Below, piece after piece: positions 7,279 to 16,983 of a stretch of 64,000 nucleotides of DNA. Positions within the stretch are counted from its first letter, which is position 1, and each line of letters begins with the position of its first letter. A program made the translations under genes and the position numbers. The stretch is from Nostoc sphaeroides (lineage in GTDB: Bacteria > Cyanobacteriota > Cyanobacteriia > Cyanobacteriales > Nostocaceae). The notes beneath the pieces were generated by a model that saw nothing but the letters and a program-made list of their open reading frames with translations, had not been told where the DNA came from and made no database searches. The stretch is from the NCBI RefSeq assembly GCF_003443655.1, contig NZ_CP031941.1:4462501-4526500 (forward strand). Reading direction: 5' to 3'.

Positions 7279-10200
7279 TTAGTTATCCAAGATATTGGCT
7301 ACTGCGGCATAAGCCTTGGGTTGGATAATTTCAAGCTTCCAGTCTGAAGAATAATCAGGCAACTCATAGCCAACACTCTTAACATGAGCCAACATCAACT
7401 CATCCCGTTGATGCCAAACTGTAAATATTCTCTCTCTGCCATCAGAAAGCGTTTCTAGATCGATTTGATAAACCTCATTCACCCGCTTTAGTTTCAAGCC
7501 CAACAAATTTAGCAGTCGGCTGAGTATTTTTATCGCTGAAACCTGCTCTTTCTCCCCGACTAAGTTAATACCAAGCGCTCTTTTAATATGTTTACTATGC
7601 TGAAAAACAATATTTTTCAGCAACATCAAATCTGGATGACTCTCAGTAAATTCTCTTTCTGCTTCGAGAAACTGAAGCATTCCTAAAGCTCTCATTGCCT
7701 CAACTTGGAGCGTGTAAGTTTTTAAATCTGGCAGAAAAACTTTCCCTTCACCCCAAGACAATTGCTGATGCCATTCTTGCTGATCTCTGACGTGAAAATA
7801 CTCGCTTTCGTGAGTTAGATAATAATGAATTAACAGTTGACGATAATATCCTTGATCATCCTGTAATTTCAGCCAAGGAGTAACTTCTACACCATACCTT
7901 TGCCTAAGAACATATTTATTGATTTGGTTACGTTCTCCATCAGTCAGGGAATGCTTCACTAATAGCTGCTCATATTCTAAATAATCGATATTTTTAGCAT
8001 TAGCTACAGCAGTTGCTACCGATAGTTGATTTTGCTGCTTAATATCTTTAATTTTGCGTTTAATATCTTTAGCTTTTTGACGGCTTTGCGCCCAATCTTT
8101 TTGAACTTTGACAATTTCTAAAATTAATCTTCTGCGGGTAGCTAAATCATCAGCATCAGTTGCCAAAAATGCAAGGCGTAAATCTCGAATAATATTATTG
8201 TGAACAGCATTACTCCGCATCTGAATTTGATGCCCATCAGCAATCAAACCATCTTGCATCGATTGACGGTAGAGGCGAATAGAAGCATTTACTCGTGCAG
8301 ATAACTTGGCCCAAGTTCGCAAATGAATCGGGTCATGAACTAAAGGTAAATCCACATCTATTTTATGCAGTGGACTAAGCAAAGCTAAGTTTTCTTTTTG
8401 ATTTTCTTGATACCAATCAGATAGCAAGCGATAATTTGTACTACCACTACCAATTAAGCCAATACCTCGTTTAGCACACCAGACAACACGCGGCACATCA
8501 TCGCGCACTCTTGCTAATGCTTGTCTTGCTTCCGAGTCAGGAATTACCCCTTGAAAAATGCCATAAACTCGGTCGAAATGTTGGACATCAATACTAATTC
8601 CTGTACCAAGGCTAGGGGTAACAAAAACGCCGTCATATTCAGAGATTTTTTGATTGATAGCTGCGATAAAATCAACCGCTTCGTGTCCAGGTGTGTTTGT
8701 CGTGTGGCTACTAACTACCAAAGTTTTGGGAAATTGCCTTCGTAATTTTTGTAAGCGTTCTTTGAGATAACGTTCAATTGTTTCACAACTGTAACGCCCA
8801 GCGCGACTATCGGTAGTAACATAACATTTACGTCCAGCAAGTAAATCCAATTCCAGTTGGTGAATTAGTGGTGTTGGGTTTGGCGAATCATAAAAAGTTA
8901 CGTCCCAACCATGCTGAGGTTTCCACTGGTTAAGAACTACCCAAGGTGTTAATTTAATTCCTGATAATCCCTGTAAATATTCAAGTGAAACATCTGATAA
9001 ATCGGCATCTTGGGCAATTACTAACCCTCCAGTTGTTAAAACTGTGGAAATTAGTTGCTGGAATAATTTTAATATCTTTACACGCTTATGTTTACAAGTA
9101 TTACTGTTTAATAGATGCCACAAAGACTGCTCTACTTCATCTAGAATTACTATTGCTCCCCGCCAATTTTCCGGGTTAAGTTTCCAAATAGAATCAACGC
9201 ACAATCCAAGAGATTGCTGAGGTGAGAATGAGCGGAGAATGGGAGGAGCGGGGGTAAGTGTTTTATCAATCCTTTTCTCCGCATTTTCTTTATGTGTTCC
9301 CCATTGAATACCAATTTTTTCACACAAAAATCTTCCTAGTAGGATTCTGTGAGTAATTAACAAAACAGGTTGATTTCTAACTTTTGCTTGCTGAACAACG
9401 GATTGTAGGGCTGTAGTTTTACCTGTTCCTTTTGCTGATTTGACTCCGATTAATCCAGAAGTTGGGAAAGGTATTTCACCTATATAAGGGCGATTCAAGG
9501 TGAGAGCCGCAGGAATGCTTAACTCAGTGTGGGGTTTGGTTTGAGCAAGATAAATTTCTAAATCAACACTTTGACGATAAACTTTATCAAAACTACTTGC
9601 ACCTTTCGCAACGATAAACTCATCAACTCCTTTTTCTATTCCTGGAAGTTCGATGACTTTAACAGTGCAATTTTTTTGCTGGAATAAACAACCAAGTTGA
9701 GAAATCGCATTATTTACAGCAGCAATTGTTTTAGGTTGAGTTTCAAAATCAAAGCAAATATAAAAACTACGTTTTGTAATTGCAAATGCTGCTAAATCAG
9801 GAATTAGCTGACGACGGGTAACTTTACCAAATTCATCTTTAACAACCCGATAACCACTGGTAATTCCGGGAATGGCAATAGCTGCATATCCTTGCGTCAA
9901 AAGTGTGGCTGCTTTCTTAACACCCTCGCAGAGAATCAGGGGAATGTTATGTTGCATCACCCATTGCCAAAAGCCTTCAGCTTCACCATCAGCAGTAATG
10001 GTGATATTGTCAGGCATGACCAGATTGTAACGTGCAGCGACTTGTTGCCACACTTGCAGCGTTACCCGCAAACAAAACACCCGCGTTGGTGTGCTGGGGG
10101 GATGCTCGTATTTGATGGACTTACCATTGTGATTCTGTCGGGGTTGGTTTGGCTTAAAGCATCCCCATTCCATCATTTGCCAATTATTCAAAGGGTCTAG

Positions 10201-10425
10201 CCCGGAACACCACCAACCACCCTCAGTGATATGAGCATAACGCTGCAACCAACTACTTTTCACCATTCCGGTATTGGTGCGAGGGAGTAGCTCAGAAATC
10301 AATAGGTACTCATAAGCTGTTACGCCTTGGAGTGACCTAAAATTGAGTTGCACTAGGTGTAAGTCTATACCACTATTATTGACTAATTCTTCAAGGTTTT
10401 GGGGGTGTAAATAGTGCAGATGCAT
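7279..10425 (-). CDS. Plasmid replication protein, CyRepA1 family (DUF3854 plus helicase)
   Basis: 1048 residues with a clear ATG start. The order of parts fits CyRepA1: an N-terminal region, a DUF3854/TOPRIM-like segment (LILCEGVKKA near residue 167, FYICFDFE further on), a Walker A loop (KGTGKTT, about 325-335), a Walker B-like VILDEVEQS (about 428), and a long C-terminal helical region with Lys/Gln-rich coiled coil. Family knowledge: these proteins initiate replication of cyanobacterial plasmids, combining primase-like and helicase activities. The frame is intact. Its position amid chromosomal core genes suggests an integrated plasmid or phage-plasmid remnant, but no partition, recombinase or mobilisation gene is adjacent. 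Confidence 0.75.
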   Translation of the reverse strand: MHLHYLHPQNLEELVNNSGIDLHLVQLNFRSLQGVTAYEYLLISELLPRTNTGMVKSSWLQRYAHITEGGWWCSGLDPLNNWQMMEWGCFKPNQPRQNHNGKSIKYEHPPSTPTRVFCLRVTLQVWQQVAARYNLVMPDNITITADGEAEGFWQWVMQHNIPLILCEGVKKAATLLTQGYAAIAIPGITSGYRVVKDEFGKVTRRQLIPDLAAFAITKRSFYICFDFETQPKTIAAVNNAISQLGCLFQQKNCTVKVIELPGIEKGVDEFIVAKGASSFDKVYRQSVDLEIYLAQTKPHTELSIPAALTLNRPYIGEIPFPTSGLIGVKSAKGTGKTTALQSVVQQAKVRNQPVLLITHRILLGRFLCEKIGIQWGTHKENAEKRIDKTLTPAPPILRSFSPQQSLGLCVDSIWKLNPENWRGAIVILDEVEQSLWHLLNSNTCKHKRVKILKLFQQLISTVLTTGGLVIAQDADLSDVSLEYLQGLSGIKLTPWVVLNQWKPQHGWDVTFYDSPNPTPLIHQLELDLLAGRKCYVTTDSRAGRYSCETIERYLKERLQKLRRQFPKTLVVSSHTTNTPGHEAVDFIAAINQKISEYDGVFVTPSLGTGISIDVQHFDRVYGIFQGVIPDSEARQALARVRDDVPRVVWCAKRGIGLIGSGSTNYRLLSDWYQENQKENLALLSPLHKIDVDLPLVHDPIHLRTWAKLSARVNASIRLYRQSMQDGLIADGHQIQMRSNAVHNNIIRDLRLAFLATDADDLATRRRLILEIVKVQKDWAQSRQKAKDIKRKIKDIKQQNQLSVATAVANAKNIDYLEYEQLLVKHSLTDGERNQINKYVLRQRYGVEVTPWLKLQDDQGYYRQLLIHYYLTHESEYFHVRDQQEWHQQLSWGEGKVFLPDLKTYTLQVEAMRALGMLQFLEAEREFTESHPDLMLLKNIVFQHSKHIKRALGINLVGEKEQVSAIKILSRLLNLLGLKLKRVNEVYQIDLETLSDGRERIFTVWHQRDELMLAHVKSVGYELPDYSSDWKLEIIQPKAYAAVANILDN

Positions 10426-11452
10426 AGGGAACCGCTCGAAGGGAAGACAATGAGATTAAAACATTAACATGCATCTGCTTTTTTGCTCTAAGAGAGATTG
10501 CGAGGCTTTTATGATTATTTTTTTACTTCGTTACAAGAGACACATCGGTTAAGGGTTTGGTAAGTTATTCTGCCTATTAGATCCCCGAAGTAATAATTTT
10601 GTATTGTGATATTTGTTCGCTTTTAATTTTTATTTATCAGTAAATTTTTTTGTTAAGGAATGCGATCGCTTGAGGGGTTGCAGCAGCGATCGCTATAGGG
10701 TAGTATCTTCGTACACCTTGGCATAAATCCAGCTACTACCTCAAACCAGCAAGGAGCTTAAGCCCTTAAGGTAGGGAACTTCCGCCACACTATACTAGAA
10801 ACTCGGTGCAAGTATCTTAAAGTTTACATTTTATCAGAAATTAAAGGGTTTAAGACCCCAACCATTACACGTAGCGCAGTTTCAGTTGGGGTTTAAATCC
10901 CCATCTGAAACTCTCTTCAATTTTGAATGCGTGAATGCGTGAATGCGTGAATTGTTAATGGCTCTACGTTCCAAACCCAAGAGGTGATGTCTACGACGGG
11001 CTGTGACGCTCGTTGCGCTAAAGCATCTCCCCGAGTGAGATGACTCGCTAATGCTATCGGTGACGCACTAATGGGATCTATGCCAACTTCTGCGGCCATT
11101 GGCTATCGATCTCAATGCTGTTTGATTATGCGATCGCTATAAGTTATAACCATTTTACGAAATACCTGATACAAATATTTTGAAAACCGCTATTAACATC
11201 TGGCTTTGTCAAGATTCCTAAATGCACAAATAATGTTAAGAAATAAGAACATCTTCTGGAAACTACTGTTGACAAAGTTTATTTTCTATATAAAAGTAAC
11301 TTCCTTGGTAAAAAAGGGATCTAGCCAGTTTGATTTTTGACTCTCCACTCCTTAGGGAGGCGGTTAGTCTCGAAAAACTCTGCTTTGTCTGATATCTACC
11401 TTAAACCAGAAGCAACCCAAAAATTGATAACATATTTTTAAACTATCAGATT
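10426..11452. other. Long intergenic region with short repeats
   Basis: About 1 kb without a supported gene. It holds a hairpin AGTTTCAGTTGGGGTTTAAA...CCCCATCTGAAACT near 10878-10912, three tandem copies of GAATGCGT at about 10925-10950, and HIP1-like sites. A 60-residue frame on the minus strand (10917-11099) overlaps these repeats and is not credible. The upstream region of the replication protein should contain its promoter or origin, if still functional; I see no ordered iteron array. Confidence 0.5.
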
Positions 11453-13945
11453 ATGTGGAAATCAAAGTTAATATTTAGATTTATACTGTCGTTTGCGGCG
11501 ATCGCCACTAGCGTTCAGCTAAGTTCAGCGAGTGACTATGCTATAGCTCAAAGTGCATCTTCCAATCCGACTGTCGAATCTGGGCAACAAAATCAAGCTT
11601 TAGAAGATGCCAAGGTTGCTATGGCAGGAGTTGGCATAGGAGTCATCGCAAGCTTACTCATTTCTGGTTTATGGTATCAAAAACGTCGTTACCGCAAAAT
11701 CCAGTCAGTTGCCAAAATAGACAGCTTTCGTGAAGAGTTTCTCTGCGGCTCTTTAGCAGATTATTACTTATCTAATTCTAAAGCAAATGCTTCACCTATA
11801 AATTCTCGGAAAACTTTAGCAACACCAACTAAAGAAGAAATATCCGATTCCTCTACTTCTGAGGAAACTTTAGCAACACCAACTAAAGAAGAAATATCCG
11901 ATTCCTCTACTTCTGAGGAAACTTTAGTAACGCCAACTAAAGAAGAAATATCCGATTCCTCTACTTCTGAAACAAATAATCTAGCAGCAGAACCTACGCC
12001 AGCCGCAGCATCTAATTCCTTATCTGACTGCTATCAAAAGTTAATCGAGGAAATTATTACTACCGCCCTCAAAGGTAAAATCAGTTCCAAAGAGTTTATA
12101 TATCGCCAATTAGTAGAAAATGTAAGCAGTGGTAATGGTGAAATCTTTGAACGCTGTTTGAGCGATCGCTCACATTCCACCCAATCTGAACTAGATCAGG
12201 TGATAAATTCTGGGAGTTTGTTCCAAAAAGAGACTCCTGAGTTAAAGAAAGCTCGTTTAAATCGTACCCTCAAAGCATTACAAAGTATTCAAGGGGAATG
12301 GGAACGAATCCAAAAACAAAAGCGAAATCAAGCCGCAGTCACCGCAGCTGTGCAACAAATTCTCACAGCCTCAGAAGCTTCTCACTTTTCAGTCTTGTTA
12401 CAAATTATTGACCCCAACCAAAACCAAGTTTTCAGCCAAAATCAATTACAACAACTGGCGCAAGAGTTAAAGGAAGCGGTGTCTTCTCACGAGGATCTCC
12501 ACCTAAAACAAGAAATACAACAACTAGCGATCGGCATTGCTAACGGCGTAGAATCCTATCAGCAATTAGAAGGTTCTCTTGTCAGTTGGATTTACGAGCC
12601 AGCAGCAACTCCATTAGAATTGAAAGAGTCCAGAGCAAAGCAAGACCCTTGGGCTTCATGGGCGCTAAAAGTCAGCAGTCCCTTGCCAAAACTGTTATTT
12701 TGTGCATTGGCTGATGGCGAATCTACAACGGAGATAGTTGTCCGCCAGTCTTATATAGATATGAAAGACTGGGTGGAGTTGACAGTAATTCTGCAAAGAA
12801 TGCAGCAAGGTTTGGTGACTTGGTTTGAAAGACAACCCTATGATTCCAAATGGGGTACATCTGCGTCCATTGCCATTTTTCTCAGTTTCGCTGCAGTTTG
12901 GTGCGAGTTATCTAATGGTTTCCGTATCGCTACCAGTATCGATCGCAGCAAAGGCGAAGAATTAGCGAAAGCCTGTTTTCAGATTGTCTTACAAATCCTC
13001 AGAACTTTTGCCCATCGCGAATACTTTCCCCTTTACGGCGGAGTCTTTGCCTTTTTCGGTAGGGATTTGTTGCGAGATGCGATCGCTTATTTGGATACAC
13101 CACTAAAAGAAGTGGAAGGTACTCAAGAAAAAGCGCGGATACTAACGCTGTTGGGCTATTCCCAGTTTATTTTAGGTAAATATCCAGAGGCTAACTCATT
13201 TCACCAGGAAGCCTTAGAAATTGCCCGCCAAGCCGGGGATCAACCCTGTGAAATTGCCAATCTCAACCACAATAGCCGTGTTTGCGTTGCTCAAAAAGAT
13301 TATTCTCAGGCGATTAACTACAGCCAGAGGGCGTTAATTTTGGCTCGTCAAGCAGGCGATCGCTTAGGAGAAGCTCACGCCTTGGCAACTTTAGGCTATA
13401 GCGAAGTGTTTGCGGCACAGCAGATGGAACGCATAGAACCAGATGTCTATGAACAAGCAATAGAATACTTGCACCGAGGTTTGGAATTGTCAGAAAAATT
13501 GAGTGATTCACGATTTGGTATTAGCTTGGCGGCTCACCAAACTCAAGCTCTTTGTTACATCAGTCTTGGTATTGCTCACGTCGCCTTAGAAAAACCCCAA
13601 GCTGCTGTAGAATACCTAGAAAAAGGTACTGAGGCGGTGCAGTTTTCTAGTGATAAATATCTGCAAGGGCTAAACTTTTTGTATCTGGCAGAAAGTTACT
13701 ACAACCTGAATAATTCCGAAAAAGCTGTATATAATAGCTGTCTGGGAATGTATTTATTAGAGCAAATTACTGCGGTGGAATGGCGGCAAGCGGCTGGGTT
13801 ATTAACAATTTTACAGAGTAAATTAGGAGATGAAACCGTACAGCAATTAATAGTAAAGTACCGAACTAACATCATTAAATTTATTGGCGTGGACGGTTAT
13901 GATTACTTGCCGCAATTGCTAGAAAAATACAAGCGATCGCACTAA
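11453..13945 (+). CDS. Membrane-anchored TPR protein
   Basis: 830 residues. An N-terminal signal-like segment is followed by a second hydrophobic helix (about 57-78, VGIGVIASLLISGLWY) and basic residues. A low-complexity linker contains three 18-residue repeats (TPTKEEISDSSTSE). The C-terminal third holds TPR helices (TLLGYSQFILGKYPEANSFH, then INYSQRALILARQAGDRLGEAH, YLEKGTEAV). The middle is helical and not assigned. TPR arrays mediate protein-protein contacts; the partner is unknown. There is no good ribosome-binding site before the ATG, so the true start could be internal. The long upstream region suggests its own promoter. Confidence 0.7.
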   Translation: MWKSKLIFRFILSFAAIATSVQLSSASDYAIAQSASSNPTVESGQQNQALEDAKVAMAGVGIGVIASLLISGLWYQKRRYRKIQSVAKIDSFREEFLCGSLADYYLSNSKANASPINSRKTLATPTKEEISDSSTSEETLATPTKEEISDSSTSEETLVTPTKEEISDSSTSETNNLAAEPTPAAASNSLSDCYQKLIEEIITTALKGKISSKEFIYRQLVENVSSGNGEIFERCLSDRSHSTQSELDQVINSGSLFQKETPELKKARLNRTLKALQSIQGEWERIQKQKRNQAAVTAAVQQILTASEASHFSVLLQIIDPNQNQVFSQNQLQQLAQELKEAVSSHEDLHLKQEIQQLAIGIANGVESYQQLEGSLVSWIYEPAATPLELKESRAKQDPWASWALKVSSPLPKLLFCALADGESTTEIVVRQSYIDMKDWVELTVILQRMQQGLVTWFERQPYDSKWGTSASIAIFLSFAAVWCELSNGFRIATSIDRSKGEELAKACFQIVLQILRTFAHREYFPLYGGVFAFFGRDLLRDAIAYLDTPLKEVEGTQEKARILTLLGYSQFILGKYPEANSFHQEALEIARQAGDQPCEIANLNHNSRVCVAQKDYSQAINYSQRALILARQAGDRLGEAHALATLGYSEVFAAQQMERIEPDVYEQAIEYLHRGLELSEKLSDSRFGISLAAHQTQALCYISLGIAHVALEKPQAAVEYLEKGTEAVQFSSDKYLQGLNFLYLAESYYNLNNSEKAVYNSCLGMYLLEQITAVEWRQAAGLLTILQSKLGDETVQQLIVKYRTNIIKFIGVDGYDYLPQLLEKYKRSH
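11810..11971 (+). repeat. In-frame 54-bp tandem repeat, three copies
   Basis: Three near-identical 54-bp units encode 18 residues each (K/E-TLATPTKEEISDSSTSE; the third has V for A) at residues 120-173 of the TPR protein. The very low divergence indicates recent expansion; unit number is likely to vary among strains without breaking the frame. Confidence 0.9.
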
Positions 13946-14303
13946 GTTTTTGCAATAGATAGAGGTGCGTAGGCACAGTCCGCATCTATTGCTTTATTAG
14001 ATCAGGTTAGGGTTTTAGATGTTAACCGTATTGTTGATTATCGGGGCAGTTTGACACCTGACGAGTATGAGCCTATTTCGATTGGACTTCAGCGTATGAT
14101 TAGTCCCTGATCTTACAACAACGCAATTACTTCTTTATACTTTATTCAAAAAAAGTAAAGATAAAAGAATTACATTTGAAAAATAAAGTTTTGTAATCTC
14201 TTACTTTATACTTCTTCGTCCAATTGTAATCAGATAAATAAAAACTAATACGTAACCGAGAATATACGTATTTAGTTATAATATTAATTTTTTGAAAGTT
14301 CTA

Positions 14304-14392
14304 GGACTTACGCACGCTCTACGAATTCTTGGCGTTCTTGGCGTCTTGGCGGTTCGATAAATTAAGCTTTTTGGCAATTTTTGCGTAAGTCC
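14304..14392. mobile_element. MITE-B copy (GGACTTACGCA ends)
   Basis: The ends GGACTTACGCA and TTGCGTAAGTCC flank an 89-bp element. The left flank is TA and the right is TG (probably mutated). The interior shares CGGTTCGATAAATTAAGCTT, in reverse orientation, with the copy at 7039-7245. Confidence 0.75.
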
Positions 14393-14401
14393 TGAGTTCT
14401 T

Positions 14402-14446
14402 ACTAACAAGAAAGGACACTCATAATGAGTGTCCTTTCTTGTTAGT
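14402..14446. terminator. Long perfect hairpin downstream of the chlB remnant
   Basis: A near-perfect inverted repeat of about 22 bp per arm (ACTAACAAGAAAGGACACTC and its complement) with almost no loop. It lies just after the chlB 3' remnant on the minus strand, where a chlB terminator would be expected. It may be the original chlB terminator stranded with the remnant. Confidence 0.6.
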
Positions 14447-14464
14447 GATATGATAATTGTGAAT

Positions 14465-14542
14465 CTACGCCCCAACAGCTTCCTTCGTGGCGTACAAGAC
14501 CTCAGCGTTGATTTCTTTGAAACCGCGATCACAGACAAATTT
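14465..14542 (-). pseudogene. Duplicate of the chlB 3' end
   Basis: 78 bp match the last 78 bp of intact chlB (15457-15534) at 71 positions, including the stop codon and the codons for EAVGA. The seven mismatches and the abrupt loss of similarity upstream show it is a remnant. It lies in the same orientation as chlB, on the far side of the toxin-antitoxin pair. Confidence 0.85.
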
Positions 14543-14719
14543 ATTGGTGCTGCAATAGATTTATATTGTGTTAAATTAAATTATTAATGAATAGCATGTA
14601 AAATTTATAATTTACATTTTACAAATAGTTGCGATTGTTTCCACGCTAAAGAAGTACTCTCCTCTACTTGCTATGCGGGCATATAATAGGATTATAAACA
14701 TCCGTAACTGCTGAATAAA

Positions 14720-14977
14720 ATGGCTAAAACCTTAACAATACAGTTGTCAGATGAACTAGAAAGTAAATTAACTGCCCAGGCAGAAAAACTAAATCTATCT
14801 TTAGAAGATTTAATTCTGCAATCATTGTCTGAATCAGCTAAACAGGAAAATATCTCCGAATTCGATCCAATTTTACCTTTAATAGGTACATTGAAATTTG
14901 AGAATTCTGATGTAGGAGAAAACCACGATCAATATCTCCAGCAAACTTTGCAGCAGGAGTTAAAAATTGACGAATAA
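14720..14977 (+). CDS. Antitoxin-like protein of a VapBC-type pair
   Basis: 85 residues. The N-terminus (TLTIQLSDELESKLTAQAEK followed by LNLSLEDLILQSL) fits a short beta strand plus two helices of a ribbon-helix-helix DNA-binding fold. The acidic C-terminal tail is suited to wrapping a toxin. Its last 11 bp overlap the PIN-domain gene, the usual antitoxin-first order. Expected role: neutralise the toxin and repress the operon promoter. Confidence 0.7.
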   Translation: MAKTLTIQLSDELESKLTAQAEKLNLSLEDLILQSLSESAKQENISEFDPILPLIGTLKFENSDVGENHDQYLQQTLQQELKIDE

Positions 14978-15392
14978 AGTCTTTATAGATACATCCGGGT
15001 GGGCTAATTTATTTATTGCAACTGATTCCTACCATGAACAAGCAAAGCAGTGCTTTCAACATAAACGTCAGCAAAATCAAGCAATGGTAACAACTAATTA
15101 TGTTGTTATTGAACTGGTGGCTTTGCTGAATAGCCCTTTACGCGTACCTCGTCCGCAGTTATTTCAATACGTAGAAGCTGTTAGAACTGCTCCTTATATC
15201 AACTTGATTTATATTGAACCAACAATAGATTCAGCAGCTTGGGAGTTACTTAAAACTAGAGAAGATAAAGCTTGGTCTTTGGTGGATAGCACTTCTTTTA
15301 TAGTGATGCAACAGCTTGGCATTAAAGAGGCATTAACCACAGATCACCACTTTGAACAAGCTGGCTTTATTCGTCTGCTGAAGTCAGAATAA
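14967..15392 (+). CDS. PIN-domain ribonuclease toxin, VapC-like
   Basis: 141 residues from a TTG start that overlaps the antitoxin by 11 bp; CAGGAG lies 8 bp before it. The PIN acidic residues are present: D8 in FIDTSGW, E49 in VVIEL, D107 in LVDSTS and D126 in TTDHHF, so the metal-dependent RNase site appears intact. Family role: cleavage of tRNA or rRNA when released from the antitoxin. The module sits between two copies of the chlB 3' end. Confidence 0.82.
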   Translation: MTNKVFIDTSGWANLFIATDSYHEQAKQCFQHKRQQNQAMVTTNYVVIELVALLNSPLRVPRPQLFQYVEAVRTAPYINLIYIEPTIDSAAWELLKTREDKAWSLVDSTSFIVMQQLGIKEALTTDHHFEQAGFIRLLKSE

Positions 15393-15393
15393 G

Positions 15394-15435
15394 TAATAAT
15401 AAAAGGCATTCATTAAGATATGCCCTTTATTATTA
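15394..15435. terminator. Bidirectional terminator between vapC-like gene and chlB
   Basis: The arms TAATAATAAAAGGCAT and ATGCCCTTTATTATTA pair except for one position, with T-rich sequence on both sides. It serves the convergent toxin gene and chlB. Confidence 0.75.
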
Positions 15436-15456
15436 AAAATTCGCTAACTTTTTAAC

Positions 15457-16983
15457 CTACGCCCCGACAGCTTCTTTCGCGGCGTACAATACCTCAGCGT
15501 TGATTTCTTTGAAACCGCGATCGCGGGCAAATTTTTCAGTATTTCGCTTCACTTTACCGCGAACAAATCCCGGAATCTTATTCAATTCTGCTTGACCATC
15601 TTTTGTCCAATTCAAATCAGAATCAGCAGAAATTCCTCTAGTAATAACTTCTTTGGTATCGTGACCGCCGAAGATTTCTAATAGGTGATCTTCCATTCCC
15701 AAAGTGAAGGAATTGTAGATCAAATCTGTAATCTGATTCGTGCCTTCGTAACCCATAAATGGTTTGTAACCAATGGGGAAGTTTTGGACGTGGATTGGTG
15801 CTGCAATTACACCGCAGGGAATATCTAAGCGCTTACCAACGTGGCGTTCCATTTGGGTGCCGAAAATGGCAGAGGGTTCGACACGAGCGATCGCATCCCC
15901 AATTTCACCATGATCTTCGGAAATTAGCACTTCATCGCAATACTCGCTCACCTGTTCGCGGAACCAGTCTGCATCATATTTGCAGTAGGTTCCAGCCCAA
16001 ACAACATGAATCCCCATTTCTCGCGCCAGAATCTTGGTAATGGCGGCGGCGTGGGTGTTGTCACCAAAAACCACAGCTTTTTTGCCAGTCAAGTTTTGAC
16101 AGTCAATTGAACGGGAGAACCAAGCAGCCTGAGAGACATGCAGGGTTTGCTCATTGATGAAATCTTCGTAATCAACTTCTGCACCTTGAGCGTTAATAAC
16201 CTGCTGAATCTTGCGAATACAACGGGCAGTTTCCACGACCCCCATTGGAGTAATGTCTATATAAGGTGTGCCAAATTGTTCTTCCAGGTAACGAGCTGTG
16301 GTCAAACCGAGTTCACGGTAAGGCACTAGGTTAAACCAGGCTTGGGACATCTTTTTCAAGTCATTCACCGAAGCACCTTCGGGAATTAAGGTATTTACCT
16401 CAATTCCTAAGTCAGCCATCAGCCGTTTCAGTTCGGTGCAGTCGTGATTGTTGTGGAAACCAAGGGTAGTAGTACCGATGATGTTCACCGAGGGTTTCGC
16501 AGTTTTACCCTCTGGTAATTCGCCCCGCTTCCGGGCTTTTTCAATGTAGTATTGGACAATTTGATCCAAAGTGCGATCGGCGGCTTGCAGTTCGTTGTAG
16601 CGGTAGTGGTTCACATCCGCCAGCATTACGTCTCCTTTTGCTTCCAACTGCGCCCGTTCGACAAAGTTGTGCAAGTCTTCTTGCAAAATGCTGGAGGTGC
16701 AAGTGGGAGTTAACACAATCAAATCTGGGTGTTCCTCGGCATCCTTGCGGGTGATGTTATCTACCACCTTCTCTTGAGAACCACGCGCCAAAACGTTGCG
16801 ATCGACGACACTGGTTGTCACCGGAGTAAAATCCCTCTCCCGCGATAGCATGGAGCGCATGACGTTAAAGTAGTCATCGCCAATGGGGGCGTGCATGATC
16901 GCATGGACATTTTTAAAAGAGCTAGCGATTCGCAGAGTGCCGATGTGGGCTGGGCCTGCATACATCCAGTAAGCCAATTTCAT
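15457..16983 (-). CDS. chlB: Light-independent protochlorophyllide reductase subunit B
   Basis: 508 residues starting [18 protein letters not shown]; a longer frame exists upstream, but this ATG has GGGAGA nine bases before it and matches the family start. ChlB pairs with ChlN to form the NifDK-like catalytic component of DPOR, which reduces protochlorophyllide in the dark with electrons from ChlL. D36 (in APIGDDYF) corresponds to the unusual aspartate ligand of the NB 4Fe-4S cluster. The conserved blocks [23 protein letters not shown] and the C-terminal PCB_red region ([21 protein letters not shown], cut here to family-typical segments) are all present. chlN and chlL are not in the window, as is common in Nostocales. 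Confidence 0.96.
   Translation of the reverse strand: MKLAYWMYAGPAHIGTLRIASSFKNVHAIMHAPIGDDYFNVMRSMLSRERDFTPVTTSVVDRNVLARGSQEKVVDNITRKDAEEHPDLIVLTPTCTSSILQEDLHNFVERAQLEAKGDVMLADVNHYRYNELQAADRTLDQIVQYYIEKARKRGELPEGKTAKPSVNIIGTTTLGFHNNHDCTELKRLMADLGIEVNTLIPEGASVNDLKKMSQAWFNLVPYRELGLTTARYLEEQFGTPYIDITPMGVVETARCIRKIQQVINAQGAEVDYEDFINEQTLHVSQAAWFSRSIDCQNLTGKKAVVFGDNTHAAAITKILAREMGIHVVWAGTYCKYDADWFREQVSEYCDEVLISEDHGEIGDAIARVEPSAIFGTQMERHVGKRLDIPCGVIAAPIHVQNFPIGYKPFMGYEGTNQITDLIYNSFTLGMEDHLLEIFGGHDTKEVITRGISADSDLNWTKDGQAELNKIPGFVRGKVKRNTEKFARDRGFKEINAEVLYAAKEAVGA

Larger units (their letters stand above)
13946..14719. other. Intergenic with MITE, hairpin and chlB remnant
   Basis: No gene. It contains the MITE-B copy at 14304-14392, a long hairpin at 14402-14446 and a decayed duplicate of the chlB 3' end at 14465-14542. 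The last 150 bp before the antitoxin gene are AT-rich and presumably hold its promoter. Confidence 0.55.

Noticed and set aside
10917-11099. 60-codon minus-strand frame
   Set aside because: Runs into GAATGCGT tandem repeats; composition is that of repeat DNA.
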